Position numbers and translations under genes: made by a program. Positions 9,925 through 21,560 of a stretch of DNA of 64,000 nucleotides are shown here, in pieces. Within the stretch, counting starts at the first letter, position 1, and the number at the start of each line of letters is the position of its first letter. The notes under the pieces are model-generated. The model had not been told where the DNA came from and made no database searches. It was given only the letters and a program-made list of their open reading frames with translations. This DNA is from Liopterus haemorrhoidalis (lineage: Eukaryota; Arthropoda; Insecta; Coleoptera; Dytiscidae), in the NCBI GenBank assembly GCA_963971575.1, contig OZ020611.1, forward strand, positions 147,462,419-147,526,418, written 5' to 3'.

Positions 9925-11268
9925 TAAAAAGTATATATAAATACGTAGCAACGATAATGCAATTAGCAAGACTGATAGACACCATCACAGATCGATTTAA
10001 TCGAAACAAGCACACCGGAATGGTACTACTGGACATAGAGAAAGCATTTGACACAGTTTGGCACAAAGGACTCATTCTAAAATTGGGCAAGATGAATTTA
10101 TCATGTTATCTAGTACGACTTATAAATTCATATATACAGGACAGACGTTTCCAAGTAACTCAGTACTGGGGCCATTATTGTTCTGCATTTACATAAACAA
10201 CTATCCCAAAATCAAAGATGTAAACTACTCCCTATATGCAGATGACACTGCAGTATTTACAAGGTCCTGGCGAGTAGACATTATTATCAACCGGCTGAAT
10301 ACTGCAGCACAAAAGCTTCTGAAATTTATCTTGAAATTCGTCTTTCTGGAAAATTAAAATCAACGCAGCCAAAACAGAGGCTATCTTGTTCACATGCAGA
10401 AGACGCAGTACATCAACCAATACAAATGCAGAACTCAGTCATCGAATGGAACCAATCAACCACAAATCTCGTGTTACACATGGACCGAAGGCTTAATTTT
10501 TCTGGCCACTGCAAAAAGATAGCCCAAACAGCAACAGCTAGTATGTCTAACTCTGTTTCCACTACTTAATAAAAAATCAGGTTTGTCCAGAGAAAATAAA
10601 TTAACATTATACAAGTCAGTAATAAGACCTACTATGATTTACGCCTGTCCAGCATGAAGTAACACCTCACAAGCAAATTATAACAAGCTCCAAGTAATAC
10701 AAAACAAATGTTTAAGACTCGCCGGCAATTATCCCAGATACAAATAACTGACAGAAATACATGAAGAATTGAAAATGGAATTCCTAAAAGACACTATCTA
10801 CAAACTAACTGAAAACTTCTGTTCCAAATGCTTGAACAACGAGAGCCCCCTTATTCAAATCATAGGAAACTATGAACTCAACACCCTTAAATACAAAAAA
10901 TACAAGCATCGGTTAACAAAACATATTTTGCTATAGACTGCTTAAACTTTTAATAAAATCAACGTGATAAACATTAAAACCAAAGATTGTGACAGATAGT
11001 GTAGTGACAGTGTCATAGTGAAATCTTAATCTTAAACCTCAAAGACGTAGCAATTAAAACATAAACACCATGACATGTAGGTTTCAACTTGTTTTCCTAC
11101 TATAATATAAAATGCAAAACTGTTTAGCGAATGAGCATATGTATAGTTATGGATAATAGTGTATGTGTAAATTCATGAAAAATATAATTTCGATATTTAC
11201 GCCTTAATTGTTGATTAGTTGTAACAGAAAATAATTTAATAAACGTTTTTAAAAAAAAAAAAAAAAAT
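9925..11268 (+). mobile_element. Jockey-like non-LTR retrotransposon, 5' truncated
   Basis: Plus-strand RT fragments: MVLLDIEKAFDTVWHKGLI (first catalytic Asp region) near 10020, PLLFCIYIN near 10175, and YADDTAVF (the catalytic DD) near 10235. The thumb region follows in broken frames to about 10740. The 3' UTR ends AATAAACG and a run of A at 11251-11268, as expected for target-primed insertion. Several indels break the ORF. A second copy of the same family lies inverted at 59080-59770. Confidence 0.8.
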
Positions 11269-11840
11269 ATTGCTCCGCGACGAATTCTTCTCGTGAAAAG
11301 TGCTCCGTGGCTCTAAAAGTTTGGGAAATTCTACTCTACTTATTGCCGATAGTGTTCATATTTACAATCCGTTTGGTTCGTACTTGAAGCCAATATGAAT
11401 TTAAAACAATGTAATATTTTATGTTGTTCAGGGCATTAAAATATTAATCAAAAATAACGTTAAAGTTTATTAACTCACTGATATGAGCGTTTTAAATCGT
11501 TGAAATTTATCGAAAGAAATATAATTTTACGAGTACATTAAATACAACCCTTTGCTTTGTTCTTTACTTATGATATTAAAAATACTTTACTTATATCCTC
11601 TCATTAAGGATATCGTTCTTTGAGGAATAGCTATTTTATTGCTCTTATCAAAGTACTTATCTAACTTTTTATTTAATGTTTAGCTATAGCTGACTCAGAG
11701 AGGGTAGGATATTTACGCTTTTCTTGACATGTTCCTTCCAGACCTGTAATTATGCAAAATAATTAAACTCCACGTGTTGTGCTCCTTGGAAAATGAGTTT
11801 TAAATACAATAGAAATACAGGGTGTAACCATTTTAATATA
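11269..11840. other. AT-rich DNA with GCTCCGYG motif remnant
   Basis: It begins with GCTCCGCGACG and GTGCTCCGTGG (11272-11315) followed by AAGTTTGGGAAAT, resembling a hAT terminal region but without a defined duplication. The rest is plain AT-rich DNA. Confidence 0.3.
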
Positions 11841-11844
11841 TTAA

Positions 11845-12522
11845 CTAAAAAAAAATTATTTTATTTTATATTATTTTTATTGTAAAAAGTTTTAACGTAA
11901 TACATAAAATATAAATACAAATTAATTGGTTAAACTAGTAGTAAACATTACAGAAAAGAATGAAGTAAAACAAAAAATACATTAATAGTTTCATGAAATG
12001 AAAAAAAGTAATAATAATAATTTAAACAATTGTTGTATTTGGCAATAAATTCATAATTTTGTTTTTAAACTTAGCTTTAGGAAGAAAATATCATAAGTAT
12101 TAAAAATTCAGTTAAAATTTGCAAGGCTTCTATTGACAGGCGAGAAATTTCCCAAGTTTGATGTCTGTTATCTATATAAAAAGTGTATTTTTGCCTGGTA
12201 ATCGCTTGTGGAACATTGAAATTTAAATATTGTAATATTTCAGTACTTTCGGTCATATTGTTGACTATTTTATAGAGACTGCACATATCAAGGAACATGC
12301 TTGTCTGTTAGCAAGACTTGACAGATGGTAACGTTTAAGTCGGTCCTCATAAGTAGAGCAAATATTATTCTTATTAAATTTGAAATCTAAGAACTTTACA
12401 AAACGTTTTTGAATGGCCTCCACCCTATCTATGTAGATTTGGTAGTGTGGGTTCCATATGAGACTAGCGTATTCTAATTTGTTGCAGACAAGTGATTTGT
12501 ACAGATGAATGGTGTTGTAAAA
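11845..12522 (-). mobile_element. CR1-like LINE 3' fragment
   Basis: On the minus strand, broken frames from 12520 down read LYKSLVCNKLEYASLIWNPH, then IEAIQKRF-type and RLKRYHLSSLANRQ. This is the RT thumb and C-terminal region of CR1/L2-like LINEs (LYKSLV...LEY.S.VWNP.......IE.IQK.F). The rest (12298-12077) shows KIVNNMTES..ILQYLNFNVPQ. The 5' side is cut by the mariner copy beginning at about 12523. Confidence 0.65.
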
Positions 12523-13400
12523 CGAAGAAGATCGGCATGTGACTTACCGTGAGATAGAGACATCTTTTGGCATATCGCAGACTGCAATACATTCGATTTT
12601 GCGTGAACATTTAGCTGTTAAAAAGATCTGTTCCCGATGTGTTCCGCATAATTTGACTGAAGCTCAAAAAAGGCTCGTGTTGATTGCTGTAAGGGAATGC
12701 TAAAACAATTCAACCTAGGCACTGCAAAATCCGTATACAACATCGTTACAGGTGACGAAACTTGGATTTATTCATATGAACCTGAAACTAAGCAAAAATC
12801 CACTGTTTGGGTCTTCCAAGATGAACTGAAACCCACTAAAGTTGTTCGTTCACGAAGCAGTTTCAAGAAAATGATCGCTTATTTCTTCGGTTGTACTGGA
12901 CATGTCGCAACCATTTCTTTAGAGGATCGGAAAACACTTAATGCTGAATGGTATGCAACAATTTGTTTCCCAGAAGCCATCGACAAAATCAGGAAAAACA
13001 ACCAAAAACTTCACATCATTCTTCATCATGACAATGCAAGCTCCCACCCAGCACGTCAAACAATTGATTATTTGAAGGAGAAAAACATCGAATTAATGTC
13101 TCATTGTCCGTATTGACCTGATTTATCCCCTAATGACTTTTTTTTTTGTTCCCCAATGTCAAACAAAAAGTGCGTGGACAGCGATTTTCATCACCTCGAG
13201 AAGCTGTTGAAGCCTTCGAAAACCAAGATTTTGAGATACCAACTTCAGAGTGGAAAAAATGTTTCGAGAATTGGTTTGAACGCATGCAAAAGTGTATAAA
13301 TTTTAAAAGCGAATATTTCGAAAAGCAATAAAACAGTTCCTTCAAAAAAAAAAAAATAAATCTTTCTTGGTTTTTGTAAAAACTTAAAAGGTAGTCCTCG
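12523..13400 (+). mobile_element. Mariner (family A), 5' truncated
   Basis: A SETMAR-like mariner transposase entered within its second helix-turn-helix (EEDRHVTYREIE) and running to the end. The catalytic motifs are readable: VTGDETWIYSYEPETKQ (first D), ILHHDNASSHPARQT (second D) and the block HCPY, stop, PDLSPND (third D of DD34D), followed by RMQKCINFKSEYFEKQ. A stop in the YSPDL block and shifts near 12690 and 13140 disable it. The 3' terminus ACTTAAAAGGTAGTCCTCG is followed by TA. The 5' third and the 5' TIR are absent. Confidence 0.85.
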
Positions 13401-13785
13401 TATATAATTCCGAGACTTGTCTTGCCGATTGATCTACAGAAAATCAATCAATAAATATATATCTATTTCAGACAGTTCTATGTAAAATTCTCTGATGTAT
13501 TTTAGCTTATTATACACAACGTACGTTCGTCATTTTTATGCTCGTTTGCCATATTTGTATACGAGTATAGAGCACTTATATTGTAGCTATGAGCAGAGCA
13601 AGTGAAACAAGACAATAAATAAAAAATTAAAAAATTAGTAAGTTACGTTAAAATTTTGTTTCATGTTTTATTCCCACGGCTGAATTTTGACGAAAACATC
13701 ATATATGATTTTTAAATATTTAGTGTTACAGGCATTCTATGGCATCAAATTTAGACTTTTCAAATAAAAACTAATTTTAAACCAC
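13401..13785. other. AT-rich DNA, nothing recognised
   Basis: Short spacer between a mariner and a LINE tail. No element structure was seen. Confidence 0.4.
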
Positions 13786-13789
13786 TTCA

Positions 13790-14233
13790 CCGTCTTCAAC
13801 AATAAGCTGCGTCAAGTTAAAGAATACACAAATATATGTAACTTGAATAGAAACAGGAAACAACAAACCATGCTCAGTAGACTGAGAATTGGGCACACTA
13901 AAATCACACACGAACACCTACTTGCACGAAGTGAACCCAAAATCTGCACACAGTGTAATACACCTCTGACAGTGGAACACATAGTGATAGACTGTCCTAA
14001 ATATTGCACCAGTCGAATCAAATACAAGATACCAAACACCTTTAAAGAAGCACTCCAGAATAATAACACTTCAATCACCAACCTGATCAACTTCCTAAAT
14101 GAAGAAAAACTTACAAATGAAATATAAAAGATATATGTATATATGTAATATTATAATAAATGTAATAACCAATAACTGACGCTAAAAATCATGTTATTGA
14201 AGCGTCATTAAATAAAGATTATTAAAAAAAAAA
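13790..14233 (+). mobile_element. Non-LTR retrotransposon 3' end (after RNase H domain)
   Basis: The frame 13843-14127 reads TMLSRLRIGHTKITHEHLL, then CTQCNTPLTVEHIVIDCP. This is the C-terminal zinc-knuckle-like region of I/jockey-type elements (LRIGHT.LTH..L.....P.C..C...LTVEHIL..C). It ends FLNEEKLTNEI, stop. The 3' UTR ends AATAAAGATTATT plus a run of A (14222-14232). Only the last 100 codons were inserted. Confidence 0.75.
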
Positions 14234-16147
14234 ACACTTTTTATTAATGTATTTTTGCTTTAAAATGTACAGAGAAACTAATTTCCGCACTTATTTAAAA
14301 TCTCATGTTAACTGCTATGTTCCGCGTTTCGTTGCACACACGGTATATATGTGAGCAATCTTTTTGCAAATGAAAAATAATAAAAGTAAAACAAGATCCT
14401 GGTTAAGCGATGATTATTTGATAGCAATAGTGAGAGAAATTTCTAGCAATAGGCCTGTTAGTAAAGTCATTTTCAACGGTCATGATAATAATGAAGCGCC
14501 GACTTCGCAGGCATTTCACAGTGCATTTAAATTGTCCTGCGCTTGCGTTTAATGACAATTAAACGTTGAAAATAATTCTACGAACAGATTTATAGCCAGA
14601 AACTTTTCTCACTATTGCTCGAAAATGACTTGCAAGCCGTTGGAAATGACTCTACGAACAGATATATTATCACTACTAAAATATGTAATTTAACAAATCA
14701 AAAGCGTTGCAATTGTGTAGCAAGCTGAGAAATAAATTATGCAATTCATTAGAAGTTAATCATTATAATTTTACTACAGCAATAAAAAGAATTTCAGTAA
14801 GTTTTACAAAACATGTCTTTAATTTATCTTTCCATTTCCACCCTCTTCCAGAATTTTACGAAATTGAAAGTTTCGAATGTTTTCGGTTCGCTTACTATTA
14901 GAAAAAGTCTTACATGGCCCTCATAAATTTTGAATTTGGGACCTCTACCCTATATTAACAAAGCAACCTATAGGGTAGTCAGCCAGTCAGTACATTTGCA
15001 ATACAGTTACCATGTACGCTGTCACTTGTATCGAAATGAAATGAAAATATAAGAATAAGAACAAGAATAGAAACAAATAAACAATTCTAATAAGTAAAAT
15101 AGTCCTAAAAAGGACTGATGTAATCCAAAAATATGATCAAAGAAAAGAAAATATAAGTTGAATTTAACCTAAAAAGCTATGCACTACATACAATATCAAA
15201 TAGAAATCTATATGAAAATATATATCATAACTAAACAAAAAACTGCTAAACAAATAATATACTAAATAAAAAAAGGATTTTAGAAATTACTATAAGATAG
15301 ATATGTGAACACAAGTGTCAAAACAAATCAAAACTTCTTATAAAATGTCGGAAAATATAAACATAATTAAATTTAGCGATATCAATACAAATGAGTCTAT
15401 ATTAAATAAAAACTTTTAAAATTTGTAAATCTTAAGGTATGTTTTGGTAAAATAAAAGAGTGAAGAGCAATATTAGTCTATAATTCAAATGCAAAAAAAT
15501 CTATTTATTTATTTTTTCGCCACTAAGTTTGTCATTGAAGTTATGATGCAAAATGATCAAGTGCGTTGACTGACCAATTGGGCTACGCGCTTGTGCTGTG
15601 CTCTTATGGTATATGCTTATGGAGCTTTATTATAAACAAGACCTTATTAGTCTCTCTTCACTGATAATATATAGTAACACATTTTTCATTGTGTCTTCTC
15701 TGTAATTCATGTAAAATTTCTCCGTTATTTAAGAGAAAATTAGCTGGTAAATTATGACGTTGGCATTATAAAAGTTGGAAAGAATATCGTGTAACATATA
15801 ACGGTAATAAGATTTTAAAATTATGGATGTCATCTCACGAAACTATTATCAGAATGCAATATATCATAGACTAATTTTCCTTGTTCTGGCACATTTCCCA
15901 GAAAGCGATAATAATTTAACACTCTAGTTCAATTCGTATTCATTCTGTCACCCCTGGCCAACAAATTGCCAACACACACGATATCTACCTGTTCCTACTG
16001 ACCGCCGTTCGCTGTCCCCCATTCTCTATTGAATTATCAAGTACATCCACACACTTATGTGATGTTTATTGTTTAGCTTTAATTAAAACACCAACCTCAC
16101 TGTTGGCAATACACAGAACCGGAATAAATCTGGAATTTTATAATTAA
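14234..16147. other. AT-rich DNA, no gene recognised
   Basis: Nearly 2 kb with only short open frames. A local duplication of a segment containing CTACGAACAGAT occurs near 14580 and 14652. No inverted termini, poly-A insertion signature or domain-like peptide was recognised. Confidence 0.4.
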
Positions 16148-16800
16148 CTAGTGCACCCGTTGCCAACTGTGTTGGCAAACACATCATTACCTTAATGTGG
16201 AACTTTCTCGACACCTCAGACTTCTTTTTCTAGCTATACGCCTTACTTCATCCAATTCAAATTGAATCAACTCTTCGCCCATTATTAAAAACTGGACAAA
16301 TAATGAGAATTTAGCCGACGGAGTGGCCGAGCGCACTAAATCGCAGCAGTTTGAACTGGTGAATACAGTCGGATTGTGTGGTTGGTAGTTCAATTCTCCG
16401 TCGGTGATATTATTCGAGCGAGAATAATATGTTTATATTACTCTCATTTCACAATCATTCACCCCTCATCCAGGTGTAGGAGCTCGCCTCCTGGCATCGG
16501 CGATTACCCTCGTTGCAGAAATAGGCCGACGTAAAATAAATAAATAAAAAAAAAAAAAAAAAATGAGAATTATTCCGAAATATTTATTCATTAACTTTTT
16601 AAGATGGGGGAAAACGATTCATTTTCACTCAGTGCCTTAAATTTATAATGTTAAAACTAAAAATGATTTCGAACGTTAAATTTAAAATATATTTATTAAA
16701 ATAAATTTTCCAATTTCTTATAAAATATAAAAATACGCATACGGAAAAAACGCGCACGGATTAATACGCACAAGGAAAAAAGAGCACCTGAATAATTGCA
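16148..16800. repeat. Composite repeat, part A (copy interrupted by a SINE)
   Basis: Starts CTAGTGCACCCGTTGCCAAC with a small inverted motif TTGCCAACTGTGTTGGCAA. It continues as CTCAGACTTCTTTTTCTAG and ends in degenerate tandem ACGCACACGGAAAAA-type units. The same text occurs at 25603-25770 and 31137-31490. The SINE at 16312-16561 sits inside it. No coding capacity. Confidence 0.75.
16312..16561 (+). repeat. tRNA-derived SINE with 10-bp target duplication
   Basis: The head GCCGACGGAGTGGCCGAGCG looks like a tRNA-Leu/Ser 5' end with an A box (TGGCCGAGCGC). A degenerate B box lies near GGTAGTTCAATTCTCC. The body ends CGACGTAAAATAAATAAAT followed by a run of A. The direct repeat aatgagaatt flanks it (16302-16311 and 16562-16571). 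The related repeat at 31233-31245 reads straight through this point without the insert, so the boundaries are well supported. Confidence 0.85.
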
Positions 16801-16974
16801 ACATTAATACAACAAAATAAGTTTTTTATATATAAGTGCATACGTATCGTTTAGTTAAGCTCTTAATTTACATTCCACTAGTTTTTTACAGGCGGAAAAT
16901 GACAGGAAAAATATATCGCACGTATTAAAGTGATGGTTAAATGTGCACATAGTTCTATTTAGAGGTGAATTCTG

Positions 16975-18640
16975 TCTAATATTTGTATGATAGTTTCCAG
17001 AGTAAAACGTATTTATTTGCCGCAGTAGCTAGTACATTAAAGTTTATCAAACTCAAAATATCTTCAGAATCAATCATATTATTTACAATTTTATAGACAA
17101 AATTCCTCTCAAATTTAGTTCTACGGATTTTCAAAGTATGTAGGTTATATCTGTTTAATTGAACATAATAATTAGATGGAGTATTGCAAGAAAATAATCT
17201 AAATACATTAAAAAGTGTTTTTGAATGCTTTCAATTTTGTTTGAGTATATAGCATATTGCGGATTCCAAATTAAACAATTATACTCTAACTTACTACAAA
17301 CTAATGACTTGTATATAGTTATTATACTCTTAGATTTCGAAAAAAATTTACATGAACGCATGATAAAGCCAAATTGTTTGAAGGTTGATTTAGTTAATGT
17401 TGCTACATGGTAGTCAAATTTGAACTTTGAATCAAAATGAATTCCTAAATCTTTCATTGTATTAACCACAATCAGGGGTGTATTATTTATCTGATATTTA
17501 AATTTGATGGGGAACCGTTTTCTAGTGAATGTTATACTGTGACATTTTTTAAAATTTAGATAAAGATAGTTTGCACAGCAGTATGAATGTAAATGTTTTA
17601 AGTTTTTTTATTTCTTTATTTACCCTAGGCCTTGCGGCGTTTAGGGTTTTAACCAGTACATTGAAAAATAATCATAATATTAAAAAATATAGTGTATACA
17701 TTTTATGACTTCTTTCTTATTCTTCTTCTACATTCTTCCTCCGGTGTTCCTCTCTTTCTTCCTATTCTCTTTTCGGCTTCCGTCTCCGGTCTCCTTCCTT
17801 CTTGACTCCAGTTGTTCTTCCCCTCTTTCTTCGCTACTCTTCCCTCTTTTCTTTCATCCTCCTTTGCCTCTCTCTTCCTTCCTGTTCTCAGTTCTGTCTT
17901 ACCTCTCCGCATTCCTTCCTTGTTTCCTCGAGTACTCTCACCCACCTTTCTCCCTTTCCTTCTTCACTCAACAGCTCCTTTATCTCTCCCTTCCATTTTG
18001 TCATGTTTCCATATCTTTTTGTTAGGTGTTCCAAGGATTCTTCCTCCTCCCTACATATTCTGCATAGCCTATCCCCTGGTTTTGCCCAATACCTATTACT
18101 CTGTTCTTCATTTCCGCACCTTAATCTGGCAATCCTTCTAACTCTGCCCCCTGCCTTTCCTCTCCTCCCTTTCAAATATTTAGGTATTCCTACCGTCCTT
18201 ATCTCTCTATACCTTTTCACATTCCTTGAATTGTCTATTCTTACTGTTCTTTCCTGCTCCTGTACCTCCTTGTCTCTCCTCCTCAATTCTTCTACTATGT
18301 TTCTTCCTCTATTTCTCTTTCACTCAACTTCCCTTATGTCCATCCCACATCTCCAGTAGTACTCTTTCCTTGTTTCTCCCCATTCCAACAGTTTACCCTT
18401 TTGTTCTTCCTTCATTCTTTCTTTCCAGCATTCTCTTAATATTTTCCTTCTTTCGTCCCTTCTGATTTTCTCCTCATACTTCGCCGCCCTCTCCCCGGCT
18501 CCCACTCTCAGCTGTGTAATGTAAATGTTTTAAGTCGTTGTTAAGATCTTCGCAATCTTGGATCAAAGATATTTTCCTATAGATTTTATTGTTAATAATA
18601 TTGCCAATATTATTAACTACAAATTTCATCCTTGACGACT
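16975..18640 (-). mobile_element. CR1-like LINE fragment, split by a younger LINE
   Basis: On the minus strand the RT palm/thumb is readable on both sides of an insertion. Upstream (about 18640-18536): KIYRKISLIQDCEDLNNDL. Downstream (17585-17155): YLNFKKCHSITFTRKRF, VNTMKDLGIHFDSKFKFDYH, then YKSLVCSKLEYNCLIWNPQ. These are typical CR1/jockey-like motifs after the DD box. The piece runs on through weak C-terminal homology to about 16975. The younger LINE occupies 17603-18517. Confidence 0.75.
17603..18517 (-). mobile_element. Young non-LTR retrotransposon tail inserted in another LINE
   Basis: The 17-base direct repeat aatgtaaatgttttaag lies at 17586-17602 and 18518-18534. On the minus strand the insert is purine-rich and encodes a charged C-terminal domain. 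Within 18286-17888 it reads IARLRCGNEEQSNRYW and then LCRICREEEESLEHL, a C..C....E..EH zinc-binding tail found after the RT in some R1-like LINEs. Upstream (18505-18320) the frame is rich in E, R and K. The 3' end is AAATAAAGAAATAAAAAAA at 17603-17621. The clade is not certain. It is 5' truncated. Confidence 0.8.
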
Positions 18641-19873
18641 TGATATAATATTGTTGCTAGTTTTTATAGTTTTCAAATTATTGAAGGAAGTCTGATGTAC
18701 ATTCTTTTGGGTCACACGGATTTTTACCGAGGGACCCAGTACTGGAACAAAACGATTGACGTATTCTACGTCAAAAAGCTATGGAACCTATGCCAGTACA
18801 GCATTTTTAATGCGAACCCCCTACAATACCTCCACGAACCACCAGTTAGGAACCGCTGTTCTAGCATTTTGTTCATTTATGTTTATTCTTTAAGCATTTT
18901 TGCGGCTTTATATTGCTAAACTGGAGCCATTACTGTAGCCTTTATTTTGTCTTTATTTTATGATAACCCATTGTCACAAACAAAATTTCATATTGTGAAA
19001 TGTTCTGTATGCAATTTTATAACAAATGATTTTCGCATTTTATAAAAATGTAGATAAAAATTCTGTTCATCTTTGAAAGAATTCGTTTCCTCCTGCTATA
19101 AATTCGCTGCTGATCTTAGATAAGGAATTTTCAAATAGGGGAAATTGATAATAAACTGTTGGTATTCAGAGCTATTCGATTATATGAAAGCCAATTTCGT
19201 TTCACAAATATAAAATGCAAGAGAAATTTTTAAAAAGGTAAATCAATAATAAAGTTAACTTTTATGTTTGGGGCAAACTCAGGTTTATAAGTTTAATAAA
19301 TTCTAAATTTAGAAAGATGTTTACTGACTGTCTCTTTTTTTAATATTTCAATTATCTTTGCGATATATTTACCGTTCTTTTTACTTTTGACATGTCTGCA
19401 TAGTCAACTTTTCTTTTAATACATTTTTTAATGATTTTTTTTTTTTGGCATGCGTCTTTAAAACGATTGATGTATGTGTGACCCTTATGATTTTCCAAAT
19501 TTTCATTATTTAATATTTTTACCCTTGATTTCCCTGCAGGTCATCTCCAGGAATCTGTTTCCATGACTTTTAGCGTCTTTTTCGAACAATCTTTTTACGT
19601 GAATACGTCTTCATAGTCCTTATTATGTACTGTACTGCGCTTAATTTTTTCTCATGCGCTTTCTGTAAAGCCTGTTTTTTTTTCTTTTTATTGCAGACAG
19701 ATGTTTTGAAGGGTCAGACCCATTGTTCCATACTTATGCGTTATGTTATGGAGTTATTATAAACCAGGCTTAAGCCCGGCACCTTTCCGCACCGGTATGT
19801 GGCACATTTTTTGATTCCTCAGGATACAATCTATTCGATTTTGATCGGTGGATCGATTTCTGCTTGTACTTTT
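18641..19873. other. AT-rich DNA, no gene recognised
   Basis: Contains T-rich runs near 19436 and 19675 and a small inverted motif CCAGGCTTAAGCCCGG near 19764. No element boundaries were identified. Confidence 0.4.
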
Positions 19874-19999
19874 TGTAGTGTCAGTTTGACAGTTATACTG
19901 TCAGAATGGCATTTAATATAATTATGTATTTTTAGTAAGCTGTGCTAGTTACAAAAGAAGGCTCATTCATACATAGTTGTCATGTAGTTGCTTTTTGAT
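19874..19999 (+). repeat. LTR-like direct repeat, left copy
   Basis: 126 bases starting TGTAGTGTCAGTTTGACAG and ending CTTTTTGAT match 21417-21542 almost base for base. The start TGT and an internal inverted motif TGACAGT-TAT-ACTGTCA suit an LTR start. The gag-like frame lies between the two copies. Confidence 0.65.
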
Positions 20000-20699
20000 C
20001 AGGGGTATGAAACTCATATACACGGCCTTGAAACGGTTTTAAGTTATATTCCATCCACCGACAGCGCTAAAAGCGTTTTTTTTAACCAACATTTTGAGAA
20101 CACTTCATTATCGGCAATTTGCGGCAATTGTTTTTGACAGTGATGAATTTTATAAGAAATTTTAAATATTAGCACCACATTTTTTATTTTCAAATGGTGT
20201 AGTGTAATTAATAATATTTTAAATGGTAAATGCAAAAGAAATATAAATAGTGTAATAAAAAAAATGGCACAGACTAAATTTAATATGTACAATAAAAGTA
20301 AATATAAAAGTAAAAAATAAATACTTGTTTATTTATTTCATATGCTTGTTTGCAAATAAAATAATAAAACTTAATGCTTACTGAAGTATTATATTTTAAC
20401 AATTGTAATTAATTTTAATTTTAGGAAATTAATTAGGAGAGTTGTAAATAAATTAATCATAATTTTCGGTTCAAGGCAATCTTTAATTTTCTACCAAAAT
20501 TACATTTCATTTTTCAACTTTGGTAGAAAATTAATGATCGCGCGATTCATAGCAATTTAAAATATAAAAATATATTTGTGTGCACTGCGGGTTGCATACT
20601 ATCTAATCTTAGTTCATATTACAACCACGAATGTCGCAACTATCACTGTCCAAAGCCGTAACGTGGGAGTCCGCTATCTTCCTTGTTTTATAATTTGTG
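20000..20699. other. Sequence between left LTR piece and gag, possibly an insertion
   Basis: The octamer TTTTTGAT precedes (19992-19999) and follows (20700-20707) this stretch. The second occurrence continues TTAATAAACT exactly as the right LTR copy does at 21543. The left LTR therefore looks interrupted by about 700 bases beginning CAGGGGTATGAAAC, although no matching inverted right end is visible. A hairpin with arms around TTTTCTACCAAA lies at 20487-20536. Confidence 0.45.
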
Positions 20700-20796
20700 T
20701 TTTTGATTAATAAACTGGAACAAGTGGATTCTAAGGTTCGAAAGATTCAGAAAAGCCTCAGAATTAAACTGTAAATCCGAAATAAATCAGGTAAAC

Positions 20797-21372
20797 ATGC
20801 TTCTCTACTGTATGGGGGAGGAGGCAGAAGATTTAATAAACACGCTAAAATTAACTGATGAAGATCTCACATCGTATGACAAAGTTAAACAGAAGTTTAA
20901 AGAATATTTCTGTGGTAAGAAGAATATAGTATACGAGCGTGTTAAGTTTTTCAAAAGAAGGAAAAATTTCAATGAACCGGTAGAATTGTTTATTAAAGAT
21001 TTGCATAGTTTAGCGGATACCTGCGAATTTGGCGAATTAAAGGAAGACCTCATTAGAGATATGATAGTTATTGGTATACATAATGACAAACTCTCCGAGG
21101 ATTTACAGTTGGGTACTAATTTAACACTACAAACTGCAATTACAAAAGTAAGACAGTCGGAAGCTGTGAAACAACAGCAAGAAGTAGTTAGATATCAAGC
21201 TGAAAAAATTGAAACTGTTGTAAAAAGAAAATTCAAAACTAAAGATAAAGATATATCCAAAGAAAACAAGGGTAACAATCAAGAGCCCCAACAATGCCAA
21301 AAATGTGGAAGAGCATATCTCAGGTACAAGTTCCCAAAAACAAGGAAGTCCAATGCGCTCAAGAAGTGGTAA
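20797..21372 (+). pseudogene. Gypsy-type LTR retrotransposon gag fragment
   Basis: An open frame of 191 codons. It starts within the capsid region at LLYCMGEEAEDLINTLKL, continues KVKQKFKEYFCGKKNIVYER and then LADTCEFGELKEDLIRDMIV and GIHNDKLSEDLQL. This is the pattern of insect Ty3/gypsy gag proteins, which form the particle that packages element RNA. It ends at the beginning of a zinc knuckle, CQKCGRAY, after which the CCHC spacing is lost. Protease, RT and integrase are absent, and the right LTR piece starts 45 bases after the stop. This is a deleted remnant. Confidence 0.75.
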
Positions 21373-21416
21373 AGTTCTTCAAGTACCACCGTGCACATTA
21401 ACCAAAAGAAGGAAGA

Positions 21417-21560
21417 TGTAGTGTCAACTTGACAGTTATACTGTCAGAATGACATTTAAAATAATTATGTATTTTTAGTAAGCTATACTAGTTACAAAAG
21501 AAGGCTCATTCATACATAGTTGTCATGTAGTTGCTTTTTGATTAATAAACTAAAATATAA
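21417..21560 (+). repeat. LTR-like direct repeat, right copy
   Basis: Begins TGTAGTGTCAACTTGACAG 45 bases after the gag frame and runs through a polyadenylation-type AATAAA (21544-21549). The left counterpart is 19874-19999 plus 20700-20716. The right boundary is unclear because the sequence becomes generic AT-rich. Confidence 0.6.

Noticed and set aside
16312..16410. A functional tRNA gene
   Set aside because: A and B boxes are present, but the stems do not pair into a good cloverleaf, and the body continues to a poly-A tail with target duplication, so it is a SINE.
17705..18465. Long plus-strand frames rich in F, L, S and P (17705-18465)
   Set aside because: They are the antisense of a purine-rich LINE ORF; the minus strand has the zinc-binding tail and insertion structure.
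20000..20699. Calling this a hAT element
   Set aside because: The left start CAGGGG and 8-base repeat fit, but the right side (AATTTGTG) is not its inverse, so only a possible insertion is reported.
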